This document shows positions 8,557 through 15,748 of a stretch of DNA of 38,371 bases, in pieces (the stretch's first letter is position 1; every line of letters starts with the position of its first letter). The notes below the pieces were generated by a model, which had not been told where the DNA came from, made no database searches, and saw only the letters and a program-made list of their open reading frames with translations. Source of the stretch: Stenotrophomonas geniculata ATCC 19374 = JCM 13324 (GTDB lineage: Bacteria; Pseudomonadota; Gammaproteobacteria; Xanthomonadales; Xanthomonadaceae); the NCBI RefSeq assembly GCF_001431625.1, contig NZ_LLXT01000163.1:1-38371 (forward strand), read 5' to 3'. Both the position numbers and the translations under genes were made by a program.

Positions 8557-9768
8557 ATGGTGCGCAATCGCAGTCACCCTGCCCGCATGACCGTTGATCG
8601 AATCGCCCTCCGCCGTTTCACCCAGTGGCTGCCGTTCCTGGTCCTGGTCGCCATCTGCGTGGCCTGGTGGTCGCCGCTGGGCGTGGTTGTCGCCCTGGCC
8701 GCGTGCCTTGCAGTGGGCGGCGTGCTGCAGCGCTTCGATCTGGTCGGCGATGCCGTAGGCGGCGCACTGCTGCGCTCGCGGGCGACGCTGCCCTTTGCCA
8801 CACGCCCGCCCACGCATGATGTCCTGTTGGATTGGGGGGAGCTGGGCATGGGAGGGCCGGCCTACAGCACCCAGATGCTGCGCGATGGCGCCATTGTCGA
8901 GGGCGTATCCACCGGAGGCAGCCACGATGCCAGTGGCGAGTGGCAGACGCTGGCGGGAAGCGCGCTGCGTGTGGCCAGTGGCTACATTGATCGCAGCGAA
9001 GCGGTGATCGTCTACGACGAAGCGGACAAGAGGGTGATGCACCTGCTGGCGATTGTTCCCAGCCTGTTCTGGCAGGAGCTGCACGAGCGCCGGCAGCTTG
9101 GCGGGGATGCCGAAGCCGCGATGTGGTTGCGGGATCTTCCCTGCCGATCGAGCACGCTGCGCCCCTGCCGGGGTCTATGGCTGGAACCGGAGCATCCCGC
9201 ACTGGCCGCCGGGCTGCCGCAGGCATTGCGGCATGTCCTGCCGGATGCCCGGGTGCTGCGGGCCATCCCGCTGCTGCCCGACGATCTGCGCCTGACCGCG
9301 CATCCGACCCTGTTCGCGCGCATCTGCCCGTACGCGCTCTGTCTCGATGGCGAGCCCAGTGACCGTCACGCCTGCGATCTGGAGACGGTGATCGCCAGCC
9401 CGTCCGGACGATGCGTGGTGGTGGCGGGCAGCGTGCTTGATGGGGGTCTGCGTCCCATCGAGGGCGTTTGGCTCGTCCACTGGCAGGGGCGTTGGCAGGC
9501 CATTGGCCGCCGTGCGACGGGCGGCAGCGGCAAGGCCCGCAGTGGGGCCTGGATCGATGTGATCGAGGCTGGCGATGACGGAACGCTTCGCTGCGACGCC
9601 TATGAGGAACACTGGACGTTCGACGCGATCACACGCATCCCCACGCCACACACGGCACTCGCCTTGCCTGTGGAATGGCGGGAAACCGCACTGGCCGTGC
9701 GTGTCCGCGAAGGACGCTTCTCGCTGCGCCTGCCCCGCGCGGATCAGCGGACGTCAGTCACAGGTTAG
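8557..9768 (+). CDS. hypothetical protein with N-terminal membrane hairpin
   Basis: This 403-residue protein is not recognised. Two hydrophobic segments near residues 23-38 and 41-57 would anchor it in the inner membrane, and the remaining ~340 residues look soluble and globular. There is no signal peptide, lipobox, nuclease motif or ATP-binding motif. GAAGG lies five bases before the ATG at 8557; an ATG at 8587 is an alternative. It is divergently arranged with the PoNi-like immunity gene, with about 75 nt between them, so the two may share regulation. A role in the same defence or competition process is only guilt by association. Confidence 0.7.
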   Translation: MVRNRSHPARMTVDRIALRRFTQWLPFLVLVAICVAWWSPLGVVVALAACLAVGGVLQRFDLVGDAVGGALLRSRATLPFATRPPTHDVLLDWGELGMGGPAYSTQMLRDGAIVEGVSTGGSHDASGEWQTLAGSALRVASGYIDRSEAVIVYDEADKRVMHLLAIVPSLFWQELHERRQLGGDAEAAMWLRDLPCRSSTLRPCRGLWLEPEHPALAAGLPQALRHVLPDARVLRAIPLLPDDLRLTAHPTLFARICPYALCLDGEPSDRHACDLETVIASPSGRCVVVAGSVLDGGLRPIEGVWLVHWQGRWQAIGRRATGGSGKARSGAWIDVIEAGDDGTLRCDAYEEHWTFDAITRIPTPHTALALPVEWRETALAVRVREGRFSLRLPRADQRTSVTG

Positions 9769-9794
9769 ACAGCGTTGAATCGAACAAGGAGGTT

Positions 9795-9821
9795 CCGGCA
9801 TGCGTTGTCGATGCATGCCGG
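9795..9821. terminator. hairpin between convergent genes
   Basis: A perfect 9-bp stem (9795-9803 with 9813-9821) lies between the 403-residue gene and the convergent thioesterase gene. There is no T run. A strong AAGGAGG followed by ATG at 9800 overlaps it, but the frame opened there is antisense to the thioesterase. Confidence 0.5.
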
Positions 9822-9877
9822 GAAAGCGCTGGAAAAGCTCAGGAAATGGGCTGCGGGCAGTACCGAGTGCGGATGGC

Positions 9878-10300
9878 TCATGCGCCTGCCGCCTGCACCC
9901 GCTGCGCATACTCCTCGGTAAACAGCCCGGACAACGCCCGGCGCTGCTCTGCATCGATGGCGCGCGAGGTGTTGGCGGTGTAGTCGAAATGCACCATCAC
10001 GCAGCGCCCGGTGGCCACCAGGGCCTCGAACTGGAACGCCTGCTGCACGATCGACAGCGAGGAGCGGCCGATGTTCTCGATGCGGGTCTCGATGCGCACT
10101 TCGTGCCCGGCCTGTATCTGCTGCAGGAAGTCGATCTCGTAGCGACGCAGGATCAGCGTCAGGTCGCGCATGCTGGCCTCGCGGCTGAAATGCCGGAAGA
10201 TCTCCTGGCGGCCTTCCTCGAACCAGACGGGCAGGGCGGTGTTGGTGACGTGGCCAAGCACGTCCACCTCGGAAAATCGTGGGAACACGGTGATCGCCAT
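9878..10300 (-). CDS. acyl-CoA thioesterase, 4HBT/hot-dog family
   Basis: A 140-residue single hot-dog domain enzyme that hydrolyses acyl-CoA thioesters in the cytoplasm. The 4-hydroxybenzoyl-CoA thioesterase signature is at the N-terminus: Asp13 in [12 protein letters not shown], followed by [10 protein letters not shown]. This places it with YbgC/FadM-like enzymes. The substrate cannot be read from the sequence. I chose the ATG at 10300 because GGAG stands six bases upstream; ATG 10312 is an alternative, and the frame beyond it to 10390 is not conserved. The gene is divergent from rimK. Confidence 0.9.
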   Translation of the reverse strand: MAITVFPRFSEVDVLGHVTNTALPVWFEEGRQEIFRHFSREASMRDLTLILRRYEIDFLQQIQAGHEVRIETRIENIGRSSLSIVQQAFQFEALVATGRCVMVHFDYTANTSRAIDAEQRRALSGLFTEEYAQRVQAAGA

Positions 10301-10431
10301 CGGCCGCTCCATGCGCGCTGAACAGGTCCGCGCAGTGTGCCGCCCGCTGCCGGTCAAGCCACGCCGCAGGGCATCATCCACCCGCCACACGCCCGCGCTA
10401 TGCTGCGCGCCTGCCGTCCGATCCTGCCGCG

Positions 10432-11310
10432 ATGAAGCTCGCCATCCTGTCCCGCAACAGCTCCCTGTACTCCACCCGCCGACTGGTCGAGGCGGCCCGC
10501 GCGCGCGGCCACACCGTACGCATCCTCGACCCGCTGCGCTGCTACATGCGCATTGCCGCCGATGGTTTCTCGATGCACTACAAGGGCCGGCCGATGACCG
10601 GCGTGGACATGGTCATTCCGCGCATCGGTGCCTCGATCACCCGCTATGGCACCGCCGTGCTACGCCAGTTCGAGCTGATGGGGGCGCGTACGCCCAACCC
10701 CTCCGACGCGATCCTGCGTTCGCGCGACAAGCTGCGTGCGCACCAGCTGCTGGCCGCCAAGGGCATCGACATGCCAGTCACCGTGTTCGGCGACAACCCG
10801 GATGACACCGTCGACCTGCTGTCCATGCTCGGCCCGCCGCCACACGTGGTGAAGCTCAACGAAGGTACCCAGGGACGGGGGGTGATCCTCACCGAGAAGG
10901 CCAGTGCTTCGCGTGGCATCGTCGAGGCCCTGCGGGGCCTGTATGCCAATTTCCTGATGCAGGAGTTCATCGGCGAAGCCAAGGGCGCCGACCTGCGCTG
11001 CTTCGTGGTCGGTGACCAAGTGGTGGCGTCGATGCAGCGCCAGGCGCCGGAAGGGGACTTCCGCTCCAACCTGCATGCCGGCGGCACCGCGGTGGCGGCC
11101 AAGGCCAGCCGCGCCGAACAGCAGGTGGCGGTGCGCTCGGCCAAGGCGCTGGGCCTGTCGGTCTGTGGCGTGGACCTGATCCGCTCCGCGCGCGGGCCGC
11201 TAGTGCTGGAGGTCAACTCCACGCCAGGGCTGGAGGGCATTGAAGCCGCCTGCGGGGTGGATGTGGCCACGCGCATCATCGAGCACGTCGAGAAGATAAA
11301 AAAGCCATGA
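10432..11310 (+). CDS. rimK: RimK-type ATP-grasp glutamate ligase
   Basis: RimK adds glutamate residues to the C-terminus of ribosomal protein S6 (and can make poly-glutamate) using ATP. The 292-residue length is typical. The N-terminal RimK domain opens with [18 protein letters not shown]. The ATP-grasp core holds the glycine-rich loop EGTQGRGV and the [18 protein letters not shown] strand. The metal-binding end, [13 protein letters not shown], supplies the Glu and Asn ligands. No clear Shine-Dalgarno is visible before the ATG. Its transcript probably ends at the strong terminator at 11440-11471. Confidence 0.95.
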   Translation: MKLAILSRNSSLYSTRRLVEAARARGHTVRILDPLRCYMRIAADGFSMHYKGRPMTGVDMVIPRIGASITRYGTAVLRQFELMGARTPNPSDAILRSRDKLRAHQLLAAKGIDMPVTVFGDNPDDTVDLLSMLGPPPHVVKLNEGTQGRGVILTEKASASRGIVEALRGLYANFLMQEFIGEAKGADLRCFVVGDQVVASMQRQAPEGDFRSNLHAGGTAVAAKASRAEQQVAVRSAKALGLSVCGVDLIRSARGPLVLEVNSTPGLEGIEAACGVDVATRIIEHVEKIKKP

Positions 11311-11351
11311 TTAATCAATCACTTGAAATTCTCATGGGCAAATGAGGCCGG

Positions 11352-11368
11352 CTTTAACACGCCTTTAA
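11352..11368 (+). promoter_or_regulatory. tandem CTTTAA direct repeat, candidate OmpR-family operator
   Basis: CTTTAA occurs at 11352-11357 and again at 11363-11368, so the two half-sites are 11 bp apart. This one-turn direct repeat is the layout used by OmpR/PhoB-type response regulators. A regulator of that class is encoded 720 bp downstream, and published ColR sites are also T-rich direct repeats. A weak -10 candidate (TAGCCT) is at 11381-11386. The regulator that binds is inferred. Confidence 0.45.
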
Positions 11369-11439
11369 TCGGCGTCGGCGTAGCCTTCAGCGAACCGCAG
11401 CTCTGCCTCTCAGCAGGATCGGTATCGGGATACGACTTC

Positions 11440-11471
11440 AGACCCAGGCGGGGACCGCCTGGGTCTTTTTT
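11440..11471 (+). terminator. rho-independent terminator
   Basis: An 11-bp perfect stem (11440-11450 with 11456-11466) and a 5-nt loop are followed by a run of T (to about 11471). It ends rimK transcription. It also ends any short RNA started at the direct repeat 80 nt upstream. Confidence 0.9.
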
Positions 11472-11589
11472 ATGGCGATCCAGCGCCCGTGAGGGCCAGC
11501 TCCCGGTTTCCTCTTCCCGAGCGGCACTTGCTCATATGAAGGGACGTCAATACAGTCGGCATTCACATTCGAACAAGGATACGTTTGCC

Positions 11590-12075
11590 ATGAAACATGG
11601 ATTGCTCTTGACGTGCCTGCTTTCCTGCGCCGCTCTGTCTTCCGTTGCATGGGCGGGCAACGATAAGGCCGCGGTGATCCGGCCGGGCAAGCCCCTGCTG
11701 GCAGAAGTCGAGCGGATCGAGACCGATATCAATGATGGCAAGACCTATTCGGAGCTCAAACCCGATGAGCGCAGCCGCGTGCGCGAGGTGCTGGGACGCC
11801 TGCGATCGGCTTCGGAACGCTTCCCGGAGGCGGCGAGCATGCCTGAATCGACACGAACCCAAGTGTTCAATGACCAGCAGATCGTGAACACAGTTTTGAC
11901 ACAGGCGCGTGAAGATAGTCGTCTAATATGCAGGCGCGAACGGATTGTGGGTTCCAATCGGCCACAGACGAGTTGCATGACGGTGGCCGAACGGAATCGC
12001 AAGAGAGAAGAGAGCGATAACCAGTTGCAGCAGGCCCAACGTCTCGGCACACGCATGAATACAAGCGATTTTTAA
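11590..12075 (+). CDS. small secreted protein with CRRE..GS..C motif
   Basis: This 161-residue protein starts with a signal peptide (residues 1-22, ending SVAWA), so it should be periplasmic. The mature part is charged and mostly helical. Its C-terminal half carries ICRRERIVGSN, then Cys and TVAERNRKREE. I recall this CRRE-x-x-GS..C-x-T-x-AE pattern from small uncharacterised Xanthomonadaceae and sphingomonad exported proteins; no function is known to me. The ATG at 11590 has AAGGA upstream and is followed at once by the signal peptide; the frame upstream is open but crosses a terminator. It lies 13 nt before the response regulator gene, so it is probably cotranscribed and may feed into the sensor. 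Confidence 0.8.
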   Translation: MKHGLLLTCLLSCAALSSVAWAGNDKAAVIRPGKPLLAEVERIETDINDGKTYSELKPDERSRVREVLGRLRSASERFPEAASMPESTRTQVFNDQQIVNTVLTQAREDSRLICRRERIVGSNRPQTSCMTVAERNRKREESDNQLQQAQRLGTRMNTSDF

Positions 12076-12088
12076 TTAAGAGGTGACA

Positions 12089-12766
12089 GTGAGAATCCTG
12101 GTAATCGAAGACAACAGCGACATTGCGGCCAACCTGGGCGACTACCTGGAGGACCGGGGCCACACCGTGGACTTCGCGGCTGACGGGGTTACCGGTCTGC
12201 ACCTGGCCGTGGTGCACGAGTTCGACGCGATCGTGCTGGATCTCAATCTGCCAGGCATGGACGGCATCGAGGTCTGCCGCAAGTTGCGCAACGAAGCGCG
12301 CAAGCAGACCCCGGTGCTGATGCTCACCGCCCGCGACTCGCTGGACAACAAGCTGGCGGGCTTCGATTCCGGCGCGGACGACTACCTGATCAAGCCGTTC
12401 GCGCTGCAGGAAGTGGAAGTGCGTCTGAACGCCCTGTCGCGTCGCGGCAAGGGCGTGCAGACCCGCGTGCTGGAAACCGGCGATCTGGAATACAACCTGG
12501 ATACGCTGGAAGTGCGCCGCCAGGGCAAGCTGCTGCAGCTCAATCCGACCGCACTGAAGATCCTGCAGGCGCTGATGGAAGCGGCCCCGGCCGTGGTGAC
12601 CCGCCAGGAACTGGAAACCCGTGTGTGGGGCGAAGAACTGCCCGATTCCGATTCCCTGCGCGTGCACATCCATGGCCTGCGTGCGGTGGTCGACAAGCCG
12701 TTTGAAGTGCCGCTGATCCAGACCCGCCATGGCATCGGATACCGCATCGCCACCCCGGAAGCCTGA
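12089..12766 (+). CDS. OmpR-family response regulator, ColR-like
   Basis: A 225-residue DNA-binding response regulator. The receiver domain (1-115) has Asp51 in VLDLNLPGMDG as the phosphorylation site and Lys102 in IKPFAL. The winged-helix domain (about 130-222) ends HGLRAVVDKPF..TRHGIGYR, which closely resembles Pseudomonas ColR as I remember it (DSDSLR, DKPF, HGxGYR). I chose the GTG at 12089 because AGAGG stands five bases upstream and regulators begin MRILVIED here; the GTG at 12083 is too close to that site. The kinase gene starts 4 nt after its stop. It may autoregulate through the direct repeat at 11352. Confidence 0.9.
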   Translation: MRILVIEDNSDIAANLGDYLEDRGHTVDFAADGVTGLHLAVVHEFDAIVLDLNLPGMDGIEVCRKLRNEARKQTPVLMLTARDSLDNKLAGFDSGADDYLIKPFALQEVEVRLNALSRRGKGVQTRVLETGDLEYNLDTLEVRRQGKLLQLNPTALKILQALMEAAPAVVTRQELETRVWGEELPDSDSLRVHIHGLRAVVDKPFEVPLIQTRHGIGYRIATPEA

Positions 12767-12770
12767 TTCG

Positions 12771-14096
12771 GTGGCAACCAAGGGGGAGCGCCGGCGCACG
12801 CCTTATCGGCGGCGCCTGCGCAGCCGCATCATTGTTTCGTTCGTGTTGTTGGGCTTCTGCCTGACGACACTGTTCGCGTTCGCCACCAACTGGGCCCGCC
12901 TGCGCGTGGAAAACCAGCTGGTGGAAGAGCTGATGAACCGCAACATCGACGAGTATGCGCGCCGCTATTACGAGCACCCCGGGCATAACCCGGACGCACC
13001 GGTGCTGCAGATCAGGGCCTATGCCTATTCGAAGGACAAGTTCGACCGGGTGCGCGAAGAACGCGCGCAGTGGGCGGGCTTCTCCGATGGCATCCACAGC
13101 GTCAGCGGTGACGAGCACGGCGAGCCGTACTCCTACAAGCTGGCCGTGCGCAAGACGCCCGACGCCTGGTTCTTCCTTGCCTATGACATGACCGACAGCG
13201 TGCGCGGCGGCAAGCAGCTCAACCGCGCGCTGGTGCTGTCGGTGCTGGTGTTCAGCGTGCTGTCGCTGGTGCTGGGCTGGTGGTCGGCCTCGAAGGTGAT
13301 GAAGCCGGTGTCGGATCTGGCCGCGCGGCTGCGTGCCTATCGTGGCGGCACCAGCGATCCCGAACCGCTCGCGCCGCGCTTCCCCGACGACGAAGTGGGG
13401 CAGCTGGCACAAGCGCTGGACGATTATTCCTCGCGGCTGACCGAAGTGGTGCAGCGCGACCGTGAATTCAATGCAGACGTCAGCCATGAGCTGCGCACGC
13501 CGTTGGCGGTGATCCGTGGCGCCACCGAGCTGCTGCTGACCCGGCCCGGCCTGGACGAGAAGGTGCTGCAGCGCCTGCAGCGCATCCAGCGTGCCGAACA
13601 GCAGTGCAGCGACCTGATCGGCGCGCTGCTGCTGCTGTCGCGCAACGAGCGCGGGCAGGGCACCAGCAACGTCGCCCGCGTGGCCGAGCAACTGCTGGAC
13701 GCGCATCGTGCGCAGCTGGGTGGCAAGCCGCTGGAACTGCTGCTGGAAGGTGAGCGCAACCTGGTGATCGATGCGCCCGAGGCGGCGCTGTCGGTGGCAC
13801 TGGGCAACCTGATCGGCAATGCCGTGAAGTACTCGCAGGACGGCGAGGTACGCGTGTTCGTCGGCACCAATTCGGTGTCGGTAACCGACAGCGGCCCGGG
13901 CCTGAGCGAGGAAGACGCAGCCAAGCTGTTCCAGCGTGGCTACCGTGGCACCCACGCCGGCCATTCGCAGGGTGGCGGCATCGGCCTGTCGATCGTCAGC
14001 CGCCTGTGCGATCTGTACGGCTGGCAGGTGAGCGTGCGCCCCGGTGGCCAGCGTGGCGTGATCGCCACCCTGACGTTCTCGCCGAAGCCGCTGTAA
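12771..14096 (+). CDS. sensor histidine kinase, ColS-like
   Basis: A 441-residue inner-membrane histidine kinase. TM1 is near residues 19-38, a periplasmic sensor of about 115 residues follows, and TM2 is near 153-172 with a HAMP domain after it. HisKA has the phospho-accepting His239 in FNADVSHELRTPLAV. The ATPase domain has NLIGNAVKYS, DSGPGLS and GGGIGLSIV. The sensor contains an E-x-x-E pair (Glu115, Glu118), the motif proposed for metal sensing in Pseudomonas ColS; whether it aligns is untested. The GTG at 12771 has GGAAG nine bases upstream and is 4 nt from the regulator stop. An ATG at 12729 lies inside the regulator gene and has no ribosome site. Confidence 0.9.
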   Translation: MATKGERRRTPYRRRLRSRIIVSFVLLGFCLTTLFAFATNWARLRVENQLVEELMNRNIDEYARRYYEHPGHNPDAPVLQIRAYAYSKDKFDRVREERAQWAGFSDGIHSVSGDEHGEPYSYKLAVRKTPDAWFFLAYDMTDSVRGGKQLNRALVLSVLVFSVLSLVLGWWSASKVMKPVSDLAARLRAYRGGTSDPEPLAPRFPDDEVGQLAQALDDYSSRLTEVVQRDREFNADVSHELRTPLAVIRGATELLLTRPGLDEKVLQRLQRIQRAEQQCSDLIGALLLLSRNERGQGTSNVARVAEQLLDAHRAQLGGKPLELLLEGERNLVIDAPEAALSVALGNLIGNAVKYSQDGEVRVFVGTNSVSVTDSGPGLSEEDAAKLFQRGYRGTHAGHSQGGGIGLSIVSRLCDLYGWQVSVRPGGQRGVIATLTFSPKPL

Positions 14097-14578
14097 GGGC
14101 CCTGCTTTGGTGGTGCCGACCTCGGTCGGCACGAACCCTGCCGACCTTGCATCGCGCGCTGTGTCGCTTGTGCCACCGAATTCCCCTCGCGCGATGATCG
14201 GGCCTCAGGCCCAACACGACACCACCGTGATCGCTGCCGCGCCCCGCGCGTGTTCCAGCGCACGCATTGGCAAGCCCGCGCCGCACTTGGGAATTTCCTT
14301 ACAGATCACCGCGTGCGGCGATGGCCTGATGGCCTGGCCGGGGCAGGTGCCTTGGCCGGGATTGGCGTCCTGAAAAAAACCAACATTCAGCAAACTTCCG
14401 GCTGGCGTCGGCCTGTCGTGGAAAATGCACCGCGTGCCTTGTTTCGGCGGGCGGTGCGTGGGGATTCGTCAGAATCCGCTGGAGTCTTTTTGCTGATTGT
14501 TGGGTCTCCGGTACGCCAACCCGCACCGTCCGCCACCTTGCATCTGCAGGTGGCCTGCCGACTGCGAGGAGCTCCACC
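14097..14578. other. intergenic region without a supported gene
   Basis: This 482-nt stretch lies between the kinase gene and the 128-residue gene. It holds a REP-like palindrome at 14110-14131, a 7-bp stem-loop near 14425-14455 (GCACCGC/GCGGTGC), a small GGATTC/GAATCC hairpin just after it, and a CCACCT/AGGTGG hairpin shortly before the next gene. No open frame with coding character was accepted. Confidence 0.6.
14110..14131 (+). repeat. REP/SMAG-like palindrome (GTGG head)
   Basis: A head GTGG (14110-14113) is followed by TGCCGACC, a 2-nt loop and GGTCGGCA. It is built like the GTAG elements but with a variant head, as is the element at 33169-33192. It lies 14 nt after the kinase stop codon. 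Confidence 0.75.
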
Positions 14579-14965
14579 ATGTCCACCTGCCCGCTGTTCC
14601 CCCAGCTGCACGCCCTGATCGGCGATGCGGCCAACCTGCTGCCTGCCGACGTCGCCGAGCGTGTCGAAGTTCTGCTGGATGACCCCAAGGACCTGCTGCC
14701 CGCGCTGCTGGCGCGCATGGATGGCCGCGACGCCGCCGACGGCCGGCGGCTGGACGTGCAGGGGGCCAGCCCGGCGCAGGCAGCCACGATGGCCGGCCTC
14801 AGCCGCACGCTTGCCGGTCTGAATACCCTGATCCAGCTGCTGCACGCCGCCGAACTCGCGCGAGAGCAGGGCGGCGCGCGCCAGCAGCTCAATCCCGATG
14901 TGGTCGACGGCCTGCTGCTAGGCGCGCGCGAACTCGCCCGCTACGCCCGCCTGCAGCTGGAGTAG
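14579..14965 (+). CDS. hypothetical protein, 128 residues
   Basis: I do not recognise this small protein. It has no signal peptide, membrane segment or cysteine-rich region beyond one Cys at residue 4. It is leucine- and alanine-rich and looks entirely helical, with LLDDPKDLLPALLARMDGRD near 47-66 and a long helix near 78-98. GAGGAG stands eight bases before the ATG, a good ribosome site, and codon use fits the genome. Its TAG stop codon is the last three bases of a REP GTAG head (14962-14965), so the REP may have defined or trimmed the C-terminus. Confidence 0.75.
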   Translation: MSTCPLFPQLHALIGDAANLLPADVAERVEVLLDDPKDLLPALLARMDGRDAADGRRLDVQGASPAQAATMAGLSRTLAGLNTLIQLLHAAELAREQGGARQQLNPDVVDGLLLGARELARYARLQLE

Positions 14966-14984
14966 ATCCACGCCACGCGTGGAT
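14962..14984 (+). repeat. SMAG/REP element overlapping a stop codon
   Basis: GTAG (14962-14965) is followed by ATCCACGC, CAC and GCGTGGAT (14966-14984). The TAG is also the stop codon of the 128-residue gene. Confidence 0.9.
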
Positions 14985-14996
14985 GCAGAGCGTTTT

Positions 14997-15054
14997 GTAG
15001 AGCCGAGCCGATGCTCGGCTTGATGGTCGCAGCCGAGCATCGGCTCGGCTCTAC
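14997..15054. repeat. inverted pair of SMAG/REP elements
   Basis: A plus-oriented element (GTAG at 14997, core AGCCGAGC..GCTCGGCT) faces a minus-oriented copy ending in CTAC (15051-15054). The two arms are nearly perfect reverse complements over about 25 bp, so the whole 58-nt unit can fold into one long hairpin or into two short ones. Confidence 0.92.
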
Positions 15055-15063
15055 AGCAGATCC

Positions 15064-15086
15064 CCAGATCCACGCCATGCGTGGAT
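15064..15086 (+). repeat. SMAG/REP element with degraded head
   Basis: The core ATCCACGC, CAT, GCGTGGAT (15068-15086) matches the element at 14966, but the head reads CCAG instead of GTAG. Confidence 0.8.
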
Positions 15087-15094
15087 GCACTTCG

Positions 15095-15117
15095 GTAGTG
15101 CCGGCCGCTGGCCGGCA
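15095..15117 (+). repeat. SMAG/REP element
   Basis: GTAG (15095-15098) is followed by TGCCGGCC, GCT, GGCCGGCA. It ends 8 nt before the coaE stop codon and closes a run of five hairpins between two convergent genes. Confidence 0.9.
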
Positions 15118-15125
15118 ACCCGGCC

Positions 15126-15737
15126 TCAATCCCCGGCCAGCCCCAGATACCGCGCATGCAGCTGTTCCACCTGCACCTGCAGGTCCTCCGGCTGCCCATC
15201 ATTGACCACCACATCATCGGCCAGCGCCAACCGCTGCGCGCGGCTGGCCTGGGCAGCAATCATCCGGTCGGCCAGCGCCGCGTCGATACCATCGCGCTGC
15301 ATCAGCCGGGCGTGCTGCACGACTTCGGGCGCATCCACCAGCAACACCCGGTCCAGCCATGGGTAGGCCTTCCGCCCGCCCACCTCGGTCAGCAGCGGAA
15401 TGGCCGCAATCGCATAGGGGCTCTCAGCCTGCTCGCACTGCTGTTGCATCAGCAGGCGGATAGCCGGGTGGGTGATGGCTTCCAGCGCCGTCCGCTCGGC
15501 CGGGTCGGCAAACACATGGGCGCGCAGGCGGGCCCGGTCGAGGCTGCCGTCGGCCAGCAGCATGTCGGCGCCGAAGCGCTCGGCAATGCGGGCCAGGGCG
15601 GGGCTGCCGGCGGCCACCACGGCCCGTGCGGCCAGATCGGCGTCGGCCACCACGATCCCCAGCGCCTCGAAGCGCCGGGTCACTTCGCTCTTGCCGGAGG
15701 CGATGCCTCCGGTCAGGCCAACTACATAGCGGCTCAT
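15126..15737 (-). CDS. coaE: dephospho-CoA kinase
   Basis: CoaE phosphorylates the 3'-OH of dephospho-CoA, the last step of coenzyme A synthesis. The 203-residue protein has the P-loop GLTGGIASGKS at residues 7-17, the DADLAARAVV segment of the substrate site and ITHP, and fits the family length. I chose the ATG at 15737 because CoaE proteins begin MSRYVVGLTGGI; a longer frame to 15800 runs into pilD. The gene starts 11 nt after pilD ends, in the pilC-pilD-coaE order common in gamma-proteobacteria, so the three are probably one operon. Confidence 0.97.
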   Translation of the reverse strand: MSRYVVGLTGGIASGKSEVTRRFEALGIVVADADLAARAVVAAGSPALARIAERFGADMLLADGSLDRARLRAHVFADPAERTALEAITHPAIRLLMQQQCEQAESPYAIAAIPLLTEVGGRKAYPWLDRVLLVDAPEVVQHARLMQRDGIDAALADRMIAAQASRAQRLALADDVVVNDGQPEDLQVQVEQLHARYLGLAGD

Positions 15738-15748
15738 GGGGACTCCCC

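Noticed and set aside
5968..9768. Integrated element at tRNA-Gly with att repeats
   Set aside because: No integrase gene and no second copy of the tRNA 3' end were found by eye in the window.
9800..10321. Plus-strand frame preceded by a perfect AAGGAGG
   Set aside because: The ribosome-site match is good, but the protein is antisense to the thioesterase, has no recognisable feature, and the start lies in a hairpin. The match is probably chance.
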